Assembly (NCBI GenBank): GCA_019914945.1
Contig: CM034099.1
Location: forward strand, 3,038,001 to 3,102,000
Source: Typha latifolia
Taxonomy: Eukaryota > Streptophyta > Magnoliopsida > Poales > Typhaceae
DNA length: 64,000 bases
Direction: 5' to 3'
Both the position numbers and the translations under genes were made by a program. This document shows, one piece after another, positions 14,122 through 24,850 of this stretch. Positions within the stretch are counted from its first letter, which is position 1; each line of letters begins with the position of its first letter. The notes under the pieces are model-generated. The model had not been told where the DNA came from, ran no database searches, and saw only the letters and a list, made by a program, of their open reading frames with translations.

Positions 14122-14181
14122 TACGTGGCGGAGCAACAGCCGCCGGATCCGTGGCGTAGGATTCTCGGTTGGGTACACGTG
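14122..14181 (+). promoter_or_regulatory. ABRE-like and G-box motifs upstream of the C2H2 gene
   Basis: TACGTGGC at 14122-14129 matches the ACGTGGC core of abscisic-acid response elements, and CACGTG at 14176-14181 is a perfect G-box, 353-412 bp before the ATG. Both lie in a GC-rich block (about 13905-14160) that stands out from AT-rich surroundings. bZIP or bHLH binding is an inference from the motifs alone. Confidence 0.4.
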
Positions 14182-14445
14182 CTCCTCCTCCTCCGTTTTA
14201 ACTTTGCTTCGATGCATGGATTTCTCCTCCCAACCAATCGATCTCGAGAGCAGAACCAAGCGACCCAGATGAGAGGAAGCTTAAAGGTCTCGCCTTTATC
14301 TCCCCTCTTGCTCCTCTATGGATCACAACAGACAGCTTGAAGCTCGACGAGTGACGAAATCCCGTCTGGGTTCTTCTCGGGTCAATCCAAAGGTCCAGTT
14401 ATAGTAAGATCTGATTCGGTTCTTGATTCCCGTTTAGGCTTTCCT

Positions 14446-14465
14446 TCTCTCTCTCTCTCTCTCTC
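14446..14465. repeat. (CT)n tract in the probable 5'UTR
   Basis: About ten CT units lie 70-90 bp before the C2H2 start codon. CT tracts are common near plant transcription starts and in leaders; this one could belong to either. Confidence 0.7.
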
Positions 14466-14533
14466 CTCCTGATCTTGGTCTGTTCTGGTTCTTGTTCTTG
14501 TTGTAGTCCTCTGTTTGCGTGAGAGATCAGGAG

Positions 14534-15766
14534 ATGAAACATTCCTGCAAAGTTTGCGGGAAGAGCTACCCCTGTGGTAGATCTTTGGGTGGGCACATGA
14601 GGTCCCACTTGTCTGGCAGCAATAGTAGTACTAGTGGTAGAAGCTGTTTCATGGGGTTGGGTCCTGGGTATGGTCTCAGGGAGAACCCCAAGAAGACTCG
14701 GAGGCTATTGGGGGAGGAAGAAGAGGTCCAAGAAGAAGAGCAAGAGCAAGAGCCAATGGGCCATGAGAGGAAGAGGTCGAGGCTCGTGGCATCGATCCGC
14801 GCCTCTTCTTCGTCGGATTGCGGGTTCGACAAAGAAGAGGAGGATATTGCTCTGAGCCTTGTGATGCTCTCAAGAGACACCGGGTTCTGGGGCGCCGTTG
14901 AGGAGTCCTCCGATAAGAATTCTGTGGTTCTGGAAGACAAGGGAGATGCTAGTAAGAAAGAAAGTGATTTGGATTGTGACCCAAATGAGATTGGCATGTC
15001 GAGTAAGTTGGAATCTGATGTTTCTGGTGATGGCTTAGTAGAGGTTGATGATTCCAAGCAGCCAAAGACTAATTCTTTTGGTACAGATGAGGCTGAGGGC
15101 TCCAATGAAGCATCAAAGAAGCATCCGTTCAAGAAAAAGAATCTGAATTCCTGCGTTGCTGAGTTTGAGATGAAAAGAGAAACTTATCAATGCTATCAGG
15201 AAGTTGGAAAATTTAGCTCAAGAAAAAGAGAGAGATCTGCTGCTAATGGTGATTTCAAGTACAAATGCGCTACATGCAACAAGTCATTCCATTCTTACCA
15301 AGCTCTCGGAGGCCACCGAGCAAGTCAGAAGAGGATAAATGGATGTTGCGCATCGAAGACCGATCATCGTGATAATAGTTTGGATACTGGTGCTTCTTTC
15401 GAATCAACACCGATCAAAGAAATGGTCGATAAGAACCGCAGTAATCAGAAAAGCTATGAAAATTCTAGAAAGGCCAAGGGCCATCAGTGCCCAATTTGCT
15501 ATAAGGTTTTCTCATCAGGCCAAGCTTTGGGTGGTCACAAGAGATCCCACTTGATGTCCAGGTCAGATAATGCAGAAGTCAGTGCAAGTCATCACACCTC
15601 TGAGGTCCAGCAGCAGTCTCCCAAATTGCCTGATTTGCTTGATCTCAATCTTCCAGCTTCCGTTGATGAAGATTTAAGTAACACTGATGACAATGCCGAG
15701 TTCAAGTCCTGGTGGACTCCGAGCAACTGCAAGAATGAGTCGCTTGTAGGTTTGATCCCCAATTGA
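14534..15766 (+). CDS. C2H2 zinc-finger transcription repressor with EAR motif (ZAT-like)
   Basis: A single exon encodes 410 residues from the first ATG of the frame at 14534. Three plant-type fingers are visible. Finger 1 near residues 3-25 is CKVC...CGRSLGGHMRSH. Finger 2 near 242-264 is CATC...SYQALGGHRASQ. Finger 3 near 317-340 is CPIC...SGQALGGHKRSH. Basic clusters (KKTRR, ERKRSR) may serve as nuclear signals. A leucine-rich L-box-like motif (ALSLVMLSRD) lies near 104-113, and an EAR repression motif (LLDLNLPA) lies near the C terminus. This layout matches ZAT1/4/9-like repressors and the At1g26590/At1g26610 type. Finger 2 is odd: its second zinc-ligand His is Gln, so that finger may fold poorly or use another ligand. 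Target genes cannot be told from the sequence. The GTG five codons upstream is not needed as a start. Confidence 0.92.
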   Translation: MKHSCKVCGKSYPCGRSLGGHMRSHLSGSNSSTSGRSCFMGLGPGYGLRENPKKTRRLLGEEEEVQEEEQEQEPMGHERKRSRLVASIRASSSSDCGFDKEEEDIALSLVMLSRDTGFWGAVEESSDKNSVVLEDKGDASKKESDLDCDPNEIGMSSKLESDVSGDGLVEVDDSKQPKTNSFGTDEAEGSNEASKKHPFKKKNLNSCVAEFEMKRETYQCYQEVGKFSSRKRERSAANGDFKYKCATCNKSFHSYQALGGHRASQKRINGCCASKTDHRDNSLDTGASFESTPIKEMVDKNRSNQKSYENSRKAKGHQCPICYKVFSSGQALGGHKRSHLMSRSDNAEVSASHHTSEVQQQSPKLPDLLDLNLPASVDEDLSNTDDNAEFKSWWTPSNCKNESLVGLIPN

Positions 15767-16633
15767 GAAGAAGGTGCAGAGAGTGTACAGATTTATCGCA
15801 TATAATTGATGCAGTTTTATTCAATTCATTCTTTTTAATACACCGGAAAGGCCAGGGCTACATGTATGTTGATCTCAGCCTGGAAGGTGAAGTTGTAGGC
15901 TTCTCTCTCTTTTTCCAAACATTAAGGTAATAAGAGCTCTGAAGTTGTTAAAAATTCTGTTTCTTTTCAATTCGTAATAAATTCTGCCAATATAATAGAG
16001 CACATGTGCTGATTGAAGAAATTCTTTTACTTTTCCACTAATCTGACTATTTCATTTATTAACTTGTACTGATTGTTAGTGTCAGTAATCCTTTTTTTCT
16101 GTTTAAATTTCTCATTAGGGACACAAGAAATACTATTTATGACCTTCAGAGCACTCCTACTGTTTGACTATGTAAATGTATTTGATTGTTAGGATAGTAA
16201 TATAATGACACATTATGCTCTGCTCTTTGTTTGAAGTTGTGCCACATAATAAATTCTATGGTGCTTCTGACATGGGGTCATTGAAGCTGCAAACCAGGGC
16301 TGAAATGATTGAGCTGTGAATTCTTTATCAGACATGCTTAATGGCCTTTGCCAAGAACGCATGACAATGTGAGGGCATGTGATGCCAAAGTTGGTTTGTT
16401 AATTTGCCCACTACAACGCATGACAATCCATCTCACTCACCAATGTTGTCATGTTGATGTCTTCTTTTCTTTTAATGCTCTAGTAGACTAGTACCTGCTT
16501 ATATTTGTTATGAAAGGTTTATGCTCACTTTATTTGAAGTCCAGACATCCCATTATGCTTGTGTTGTTCATGTCTCTTTCTTACCCTACTTGCTTGGAGT
16601 GGTTAGCATTGGGAAGCACAACTCCTCATGAGG

Positions 16634-16688
<55 letters not shown>

Positions 16689-18785
16689 CTTTCCTCTTTT
16701 TATAATCCACTGTAGACATCAAGACATGTCTTTGCTCAAAGAATTTGTGACAAATTGGCCAAGAAGAAAGCAAAACTTAGAAGGGAGAACGATAATGAAC
16801 ATTTGCAGAATTGAGTTCAGAACTTGGATGTTTCTGTCAAAGAATTGAAGGCCCACATGAGGGGAGTCATTTTGGATAGACATGGGCACAGAATGCCTAG
16901 TGATACAAAATGCACCTTTTATAAATGCTTCTTGGTTGATTCTGCCATGTGGGTCAAGTTGCATTAGAGGAATATTGGCTACAATTGGCATGTTCATGTG
17001 AATAAACTCTGCAGGATGTGACAAATGAGGAGAAGATGCTGGTGAGGGAACTCCATTGTTGCAGATACTTTCCTGGGATATACTTAGCTACCAATTCTTA
17101 TGTGATGTGGAACTTGCTTGATACTCTTATAGGGCATGCATTTGATGCCAAAAGTTTGCAGTTTGGTTGCTTTATTATCTGAGCAAAAGATTAATAACTG
17201 ACTTACTTCCTCATTAGGCTATCTTTGCCTATGATCTAACCCCTGCTAAAGATTTATCTTTGTACTCGTCCATTCCTCTTTCCACTTGCTTTGTTTTTAG
17301 TTGTGTTATAACTATTTGTTTGACATGTTAGGGTGTAATATGGTTGATAGGAATGTATTCAATCTGAAGTAGCGTTACTTAAATTACTGAGACCAACAAG
17401 GAGAGAAGCAAAGTATAGCTTTTGGGATATCCATTTTGCTGAAGAAAGTGAAGGAAATAGATTTCTTGCATATATCACCCACCACCCCCCGAGCTCTTTG
17501 CAATTCCTTTTCAAAATTAGTCCATGTAAATCTTAATAATAAAGTTCTTTACACATGAATAGAACATATCGTTAAGTAATATATCTAACAAAAGGGAATG
17601 CATATGCAAATATGTGAGATCTAAAAATGTATATGGAGAGTGCTCTGTGAGAGTTTAGCATTTTTCCCTCTCCCTTAATGTGTGTTGCTTCTCTTCTCCG
17701 CTTCCCTCTTCCTCTCTCTCCTCTTTCCTCTCTCTTTAATCCCTTTTTAGGACTTGTTACCACCCACCTCATCTCTTTTCCCTCATTTGCATTGCTGCCG
17801 TCCATTGTCGTTGCCTAGGCCGAGTGCCGTGGTACTCGCCTGTTCCCCTCCTCAACATTTGTGTCGCCATGATCTAAGTCAAGGGCTATGGATCTCGTTG
17901 ATCTCGTCCACACTAGTCGTCAATCTCGTTCTCTACCCATCTGCACCAATCACCAGTCTCGGCCTCAACTGGCCCGCACCTTCGCTATCTCCGTCGTTGC
18001 GCCTTGCCTTGGCTCACCTCGCCTAGCTTTCAGCTCCGTCGGTGCTAGGATCAACTATGTCGTCGGAGAATTAAATATTTGTGCAAATGTAATAGGATGC
18101 AAATAGGCAGATCTTTGCTCTCTCCCCCCTTTTGTTTTCTTTCTTTCTTCTTTGTTTGCTTGTTATGTTCTTGGATTCACATGTCTACTCATATGGGGTC
18201 TTCAAGTATTTTGTTAAATTCATTGGATTCTACCACTGGCGTGCCTGTATCTCTCTTTAAGCTTGCTCTTTGATTGAGTGCTTAGCTTCTCAAAGCTCAT
18301 ATTGTTCTACTTATAGTGCTACTAGTTGGCTAAGCGAGAGGCTTACATCTAGAGCGAGCTATATCTCCTCTATTTTATTATGCTTAAGTATTTATTTTAA
18401 TACTTGCGTTAATTGTTGTTCGATTTGTAATACAGTTAAGCGTGGAGCTCATTCTTAGTGCTCTTGTTATATTCTATCTTTTGTCTTTGTATCAAGTTGT
18501 AGTCGACTAATTGAAATGAATGATCGGTAACATGTGAACAATTACCCAGCTCATGTTCTCATGTCCTAATCCAAACGCCAAACTGAATAGTAAATAGATT
18601 TGGGTTAGATCCGAATTGGTCCAACTCAATTTGCATTTTTGGTGGGGTTAAGATCCAAATTGGGCCAACTCAAGTTGCACATCTAACCATCTAGTAGTAG
18701 TCGCACACGTCTTTTCTTCTCCTGTGTATGCCACTGAGAGTCTGAGATGGGCAGCACCGGTTGGGTCGAGACCCAGGCGGCGCAC
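15767..18785. other. Intergenic region between two zinc-finger genes
   Basis: The region begins with the C2H2 3'UTR and continues as AT-rich spacer. It holds a long TC microsatellite (listed separately) and a block at about 17650-18060 rich in CCTC, CGTC and TCGTTG words with no stable reading frame. Around 18290-18420 is low-complexity sequence with short self-complementary words (GCTTAGCTTCTC and similar), suggestive of an old retroelement but without recognisable ends. No gene could be supported. Confidence 0.45.
16636..16686. repeat. (TC)25 microsatellite
   Basis: An uninterrupted dinucleotide tract of about 51 bp, the longest in the window. It is likely length-polymorphic between individuals. 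Confidence 0.95.
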
Positions 18786-18851
18786 TAGCTCCGACCTGTC
18801 GAACCCCACATCTACAATGCGCCGGCGGCGCATCATCCCAACACCCTTAAC

Positions 18852-21562
18852 GTGATCCACCGTCATCCCCAACCACTACCCCAAACCCTACCTTTCCCCA
18901 GTTCCTCCTCCTCCTACTATTACTACACTAACGCTAACCCCAACCATAATCCAGCCCCGAGTCAGGAAGCCTACGTCTCCGCAGCCGCCGGTGCGGCGGA
19001 TTTATACGTCACGAATCCCTATGCGCCTCACGGCGGGTACGAGAATCTAGGCGCCGTTGCGTATTCGTACTCTCCGCCACCGGAGGCGGCGCAGCCGGCG
19101 GAAGGGGGAATTGGGTTGACGTATTATTATGACATGGGAGGTGGGGACGTGCATAGCCTTGCGGCGAAGGAGACGATTCGGCAGTATGGGGTCGAACCCT
19201 TCGCCTATGCGCCGGTGAGTATGCCTCTCTTTGTCTCTCAGATGCTTGGTTGTATTTGATTTCTTGGAGAAAGTTTGAAATTTTCTTTTGCTTTCGTAGT
19301 TGTCGCATGTATTTTGTTGGTTAATTATGATATGCTTGTTGAATGGATTGTAATCTGTGCGGTAATTATAGTTGTATCTGGATTCTTAGTTGTGGCAACT
19401 TAAGCTTTAGTCCTTTAGCATTGTGACGTTAAATTTCACATAATCTGTTCCAAGGTGTAACTTGTCGATTTATTCTTTTTTTGTCTTTCAGAAAGGACGT
19501 ATCATAGTAACTGCGAGTGTAATTCTATAGTTGGTTGTATTTTATGTTAAATTTTTAAATATTTGTATGTTGAAGTTTAACTGCCACGGTTTGCAAATGG
19601 TATTTTTGCATCAATTGGTTATATGTAGATTAAACTTGTCTATTTTAACTGAATGTGCCATGCTAATCTTCAATCAATGTTCAGTATTGAATGATAGAGC
19701 CAATGGCCTATCGATAACCTTCTTTCTAAGGGGAGCTTCAAGAGAGCTGAAGCAGTAGTGTTTCATTTATGTGAATTTCATGATGTTTTTCTCCTATTTG
19801 AGGAGAAACATTAAGTGAGTTTTATAAATCCCATATTATGGAAGAATGTCGGCATGGCACTTGATAATATTATCATCTGTATGTTGGTTGAAGAATTATT
19901 GCCTAATACTTTTAGTGTTGATGATCATTTAATGACTTCAATCACTAATTTTGAAATTTCACTTTTCAATTCTCTCATGTAAGAAGCAAATTTATTGAGC
20001 AGATTCTCTTGTTTGAAGCTTTAAGGTTTGAACTTTAGCAATGAGGAACTTTCTATTGTGCGTCCAGCTATGGAATACATGATTTCCTTGTAAAGTTCCT
20101 TTTTATAACCTTATCTTTTAAGTTTCCAGCAATGAGCAGGTTCTCATGGATTTTATAGTGTTTATGTAAGATTACCAGGTTGTGACATTTGTGATTGCCC
20201 TTAGAGAACTATAAAGAATATTTGGATTTTGGAGTCTACTTTTTGTGTTATAGACCTGACCAAATGCTGCTTGATAGCCTCACTTGTGTTATAGACCTGA
20301 CTTTTTTGTGTGACATTTGTGATTGACCTGACCAAATGTTTTCTGCAATATCATGGTCTGTGTCTATCCTTGTTCTGACTAATCATGATTGGTTTTGATC
20401 TCTAGTTTCAATGGATATACAACAGAAGTGCTTGCTTTCTTTGATGCAATGTTCCCAGCTAGACATTGCTACACCCCAAATGGGCAGGAACCGCGATGGA
20501 GATTGTGTAACATTGGCTTATAAGTCATGAGACATCTGCAGCTATCTCTAGCATATTATAGATCAATTATCTGACTGACCATGTTCCAGCAGAAAGCACT
20601 ATCTGCTGAGTTATTGTTACTAAAGTAAGATGACAAGTGTCCTGGTGAACTTTTTTTTCCAGTGATTTATGGTAATCATTTGAGACACTGATGAGTTAAG
20701 TGATTGAAGTATCTTATTTATTCTTCCTTATCTTTATTCTCCAGAAGGTCAAAATACCTGACATATTGCCATGGAAGGTCCTCCTGTCCCTTATTTGGAT
20801 GCTTTGTATGATACCTTTTGTTTCTTCTCCATCTGCATAAATCTTAACTTTGTATCATTTCTACGGCCTCTCTAGCTACTTTTTCTTAATTTAGGTATTT
20901 GGGTGTCTTCTGGATAACAATTTTCGTGATGATTTTTCTAATTCATGCAAATTGTCTAATATTTTCTGAAATTAGTCTAATGTATGAGATCATTCTGCAG
21001 GCAGCTACAAGACCATCCAACGAGATCGGGTCTACATTACCAACCCACACAATTCTCCAACACTGGAATCAACATTCCACACACTCAGCTTTAAAAAGTG
21101 CCAGGAGGAAGGGCTTCAAGAAGAACACTAAGGTTGTTCAACCCGCGTATTGTAACGTCTGTAAGGTTGATTGCAACAGCCCAGATGTCCTGAAGTCATA
21201 CAAACAGGGAAAAAAGCACAAGAAAAACTTGCAGAAATTGCAGGAGTCGATTACTGCAAAGCCAATGAAGCCTCCAACAGAAACTACAAAAAAGAAGAAA
21301 AATTTACTTCCTGACAAAGGGAAAACTGTGGATGAGCAATCAAATAAGAAGGGTGCTGCTGCAACTCCTGAGGACTTGAAGGCTAAAAGACAAAGTTTGG
21401 GAAGGAGGGGCGGCTGCAGAGGAAGTAAAAGTTTGCAACATCTGCAATGTTGTGGTGAACAATCAGAAAGATTTTGAGTTTCACATAGCTGGCCAGAAGC
21501 ATGCTGCCATGCTTAAAAAGCAGCGAGAACTAAGAGCAACTAAAGAACCACAAGCTGCATGA
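18852..21562 (+). pseudogene. U1-type (matrin-like) zinc-finger protein gene, probably inactivated
   Basis: Exon 1 (about 18852-19214) encodes a Pro/Ser/Tyr-rich N-terminal region ending ETIRQYGVEPFAYAP before a GTGAGT donor. Exon 2 starts at 21001 after TTCTGCAG in the matching phase. Exon 2 carries a first finger, YCNVCKVDC...GKKHKKNL, and a second, VCNICNVVV...FHIAGQKHAA, of the C-x2-C-x12-H-x5-H U1 type, which binds double-stranded or structured RNA in relatives. Three defects stand out. No ATG opens the frame before the conserved N-terminal sequence; the frame is closed by TAG at 18786, and the sequence at 18852 looks like a mutated start. The first His of finger 1 is Tyr (SYKQGKKH). A one-base shift near 21393-21400 puts the second finger in another frame (stop TGA 21560). 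An in-frame ATG at 19134 could still give a shortened protein. An assembly error is the alternative. Confidence 0.65.
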
Positions 21563-22030
21563 CAGAGTTGAGGCATAGGCTAACCATACTTTCTCTATTT
21601 TCATGCTTTAATGAGGTGTGGAAACCAAAATTCTCGGCCCTTGGTCTTGGATTTTGTTCTTAATTGTATGTGACCTTCCTGCTGCTCTATCACATATCTC
21701 TCCCGATCTCAGTTACAGTGAATTATACTTGTTCATTACGGTGTATTATTGCTGTGAAAAATGATCTTTGTGTTACATATATAGTTCCATGGTTTCATGT
21801 CATGAAATATCCAGATTATAAGAAATGCAACACACAAGATATTATTTATATGCTGCCTCGGAAACAAAAATCTCAATAATTTATAGGCCCCTTACCTGTG
21901 GGCCCCATGTCCTAGGCCTCACAAAAAGTTGTGAATCTCCAGAGATATCCAAATGACAACATCTCAGTAGCAATTTAAACTTGCATTTTTGTTATGGTCC
22001 TCTGACCTTAGTGAAGTTGGCAAACCTTGC

Positions 22031-22037
22031 TATATAA
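22031..22037 (+). promoter_or_regulatory. Possible TATA box for the CLE gene
   Basis: TATATAA stands alone in suitable context (TTGCTATATAAGTGC) about 390 bp before the CLE start codon. It would imply a leader of roughly 360 nt unless a leader intron is present. This is position and motif evidence only. Confidence 0.35.
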
Positions 22038-22395
22038 GTGCTAAGTTTCGTCTCTTCTTCTTGGACTAGCTTCTGGATGTGAAAAGCTAGTGTATAAAGA
22101 ACTCTGAGAGTGATGATGATTGATCCAGTGTTACAACACTAATGTGCATTAAATAGACCAACAAAGAAGTATTGGTCAGTCTGCATGAGAATTTGAGGAG
22201 CAGTACCAATTTGCTCATCTCATCTCTTCATGGGTCGCTTGCTTCTGTTATTCAAAAGCCACCAGTACTCTCCCTCCTTTGCCTTCTCTCTTTTGATGCT
22301 TCTTCCGCTCTTCACACCTAAGCTAAGGCATGAGGGGATCTCCTTTCTATTACTCCACAACAACCTCTGCCTTCTCTAGCCTTAAGGCTTCTAAG

Positions 22396-22419
22396 ATGAC
22401 ACCCACTGCCCAAGCTTAA
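22396..22419 (+). other. Seven-codon upstream open reading frame before the CLE start
   Basis: ATG at 22396 opens a short frame, MTPTAQA, with TAA at 22417-22419, ending eight bases before the CLE ATG. If the leader includes it, it could dampen translation of the CLE precursor. Whether it is in the transcript is unknown. Confidence 0.35.
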
Positions 22420-22427
22420 ACATAGGC

Positions 22428-22697
22428 ATGAAGAGCTCTCTTTTCTCGACTATCTGGTGTAGGTTTCTCTTCTATGTTGCTTTCCTCTTCTTTTTAACCT
22501 CGAAGGTATCATTCTCAATAGCACCATTGCATCAAGATCAATTGGCAGAAAATTGTAGCCATTATAGCACCTTCGACAACCATCAGTATCCCTCTAGGTG
22601 CTCCAAATATCCACGAAGACCGTCTGAAGAGAACGATACAAGGTATGGCAATGAGAAGCGGCTCGTCCCCAACGGACCCAATCCTCTTCATAACTGA
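22428..22697 (+). CDS. CLE signalling-peptide precursor (CLE9/10-like)
   Basis: A single exon encodes 89 residues. The N terminus is a classic secretory signal: MKSSLFSTIWCR followed by a hydrophobic stretch (FLFYVAFLFFLTSKVSF) ending near residue 30. A variable polar region with little complexity follows. The last residues are KRLVPNGPNPLHN directly before the stop, a complete 12-residue CLE motif preceded by basic residues suited to processing. In the family the motif is cut out, its prolines may be hydroxylated and arabinosylated, and it acts outside the cell as a ligand for LRR receptor kinases controlling stem-cell, stomatal or vascular fate. The motif differs from remembered CLE9/10 (RLVPSGPNPLHN) only at position 5, Asn for Ser. 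The neighbouring C2H2 and ELM2 genes also match the At1g26600 (CLE9) neighbourhood. Length and lack of introns are usual for the family. Confidence 0.93.
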   Translation: MKSSLFSTIWCRFLFYVAFLFFLTSKVSFSIAPLHQDQLAENCSHYSTFDNHQYPSRCSKYPRRPSEENDTRYGNEKRLVPNGPNPLHN

Positions 22698-23618
22698 AGA
22701 GCCTAAGAATCAAAGAAAGTGTACTACCTTTATTCATATACTTTTCACTTTACATATCTCTCAGGTCAGATGTGTAATCTGTTGGCTTTATCTCCTTTTA
22801 ATTTCTTGATGTGACCAATGTCTATCAAAGAGGCGTGGAAAGGCTTGCAATTGAGGATGTTGCCTCATTGACAGACTAATATTTGTCCTTTGTCTTGTAC
22901 TGCCTTCGAGTCTTCTTGTTAATGGCTTCAGAGTTCATGGGAAGGTTGTGGGTTATCTCCTTCCCTATCTCCAGTACTTCCTCTTGCATCTAATTGCAGC
23001 ATGTACTTCTCCATAGAGATAAAGATTTAGGTGGATGTTCTTGCTTACCTTTTAATGTGATTATAATTTCTTGCCAAGACTTCGAAGCTATTCATTTTAT
23101 TAATTTAAGCTCAAAAGACACCAATTCTAAACAGTCATCAGGAGATGAATTGCTATAAATTCATGTCTGTTTGCGAGAGATGTTAACTATTTTACCTGTG
23201 TTTAGGTCCTTTCATAATTAGTGCAGTATTATTGCAAGAAGTCATACAAATGGTTAATGAGATGAGGTGGTTTAATTTACTTAAACTAAGTAGTAACTTT
23301 TACTTTTTCACATGTTCATGTAATGGAACTTTGTTAGATCTTTGTTACAATCCAAAACAAACTGGACTTTCAAGAGAGGCAGCATCTGACTTCACTGATA
23401 CAAGCCCAAAACTCTTTGAAACTTGCAACACTCACAACTGTAAAAATTAACAGACAAATTGCTACTTCCATGTCAGGGGTATCGTGACATTTTGTAATGA
23501 AATCAACACATTGTCTCAGCTAAAAGTACTGTTCAAGAGTGAAGACTCTCCACTACCAAAGATGTATGTTGTTCAGAAGCTACTCTATGTCAAAGATTTC
23601 CTTATACTTCATCTTTCC

Positions 23619-23637
23619 TCTCTCTCTCTCTCTCTCT
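23619..23637. repeat. (CT)n microsatellite
   Basis: About nine CT units in intergenic DNA. Confidence 0.85.
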
Positions 23638-23735
23638 GTGCCTAAACTTTAGTGAGTTGCTGCAACTTTACCCAACCTTAGTTGCTTCAGAAGTATGTGT
23701 TAATGGAAAGTAGCTAAGGGGTTTAAATGAAGGGG

Positions 23736-23755
23736 GAGAGAGAGAGAGAGAGAGA
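23736..23755. repeat. (GA)n microsatellite
   Basis: About ten GA units in intergenic DNA, about 100 bp after the (CT)n tract and complementary to it. Confidence 0.85.
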
Positions 23756-24850
23756 AATAAACTGGCATTGTTCCATGTGGCTTGCCATGAGTGCCATCAT
23801 CCATTAAGTGCTTACAGACAAAAGCTCTTTGGAATTTTGTTGCAAGGACAAATCTTTACTGATATCAACTTAGCTACTAAATAGGAATATTTGTCATTTT
23901 GTTGTCAATGAAATCAAGAGCTGTAACTTCTTCCCAATAGATAATATTGCTAGTTAATTGGATGTGCATATATATTATGCATAATCCATGGACTAATTTG
24001 CAAATGTGCATAATGCTGGATGTATGTGCAATTATCCCTATATTCAAGGTGCTAATTGCAATGACATAACTTTAGTTAAAATAGGAATTCCACAGGGAGT
24101 TATATGCAAAATTTCCTATGTACGGCTTCTTTTTCTTCCCCCCTACTAATCCAATCGGAAGTTGCGGCTTCCCAGAGGTGGCGGTGGCGGTGGCAGTGGG
24201 AGCGAGAGATGATCTCTTCGCCTCCGTTACTTGATCGGGTCCTGATATCCCGATGGAGATCTCAACCTCGACTATTCCTTCGATTTGTTGCTTCCTTCTT
24301 CTAGAGACGGTAATTTTTGCCTCTACATCAGTTTCCAATTCATTTTGGTCATCCGTATCGATTTCACGTTTGAAGGTAGAATTTTTCTTTGGAAAAAGAA
24401 AATGGTAGCTTTCCCTTCTTTTGAGAGTTAGGATTGAATGAGAGAATTATGTTATAAACAAGTTTATCTTTGACATATTTATTACACCATCTGCAGAATA
24501 ACTAAGTCATTTGCTCTGTCCATAAATGTTTCTTACTAAGGAATTTAATGAAAGTGGAATTACTCAGTGCCATTTGATATGGAAGTTTTTGCCATTATTT
24601 CGTTTAAGTTTCTACACTTACTATATAATTAAATTAGATGCCTGCTAATTGTATGGAACTTCTGGAAATTGCAACTTTAGCTTTCAATAAATGGATTAAG
24701 TGTTCACTATTATGGAGTTATTGCAAGGTCTGCATTATTTAAGTTCAACATGATCATTTCCACCTGAAGTTAGTGAACTAAAAACTCCAACAAATTTGCT
24801 AATCTGGCTGAGTTTCTGAATTTTCTGACTCTTGGTTCCCTTGTCGTAAT

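Larger units (their letters stand above)
22698..24850. other. Intergenic region between the CLE gene and the LRR relic
   Basis: This AT-rich spacer contains a (CT)n tract at 23619-23637 and a (GA)n tract at 23736-23755. A small GC-rich patch at about 24150-24300 holds repeated GGTGGC words and could be an old first exon or promoter of the LRR relic downstream. No intact gene was recognised. Confidence 0.5.

Noticed and set aside
14566..15132. 188-codon open frame opposite the C2H2 gene
   Set aside because: It lies antisense to a well-supported exon, reflects that exon's codon bias, and has no domain.
16510..16848. 112-codon frame
   Set aside because: Runs through the TC microsatellite (LSLSLS repeat); no support on either side.
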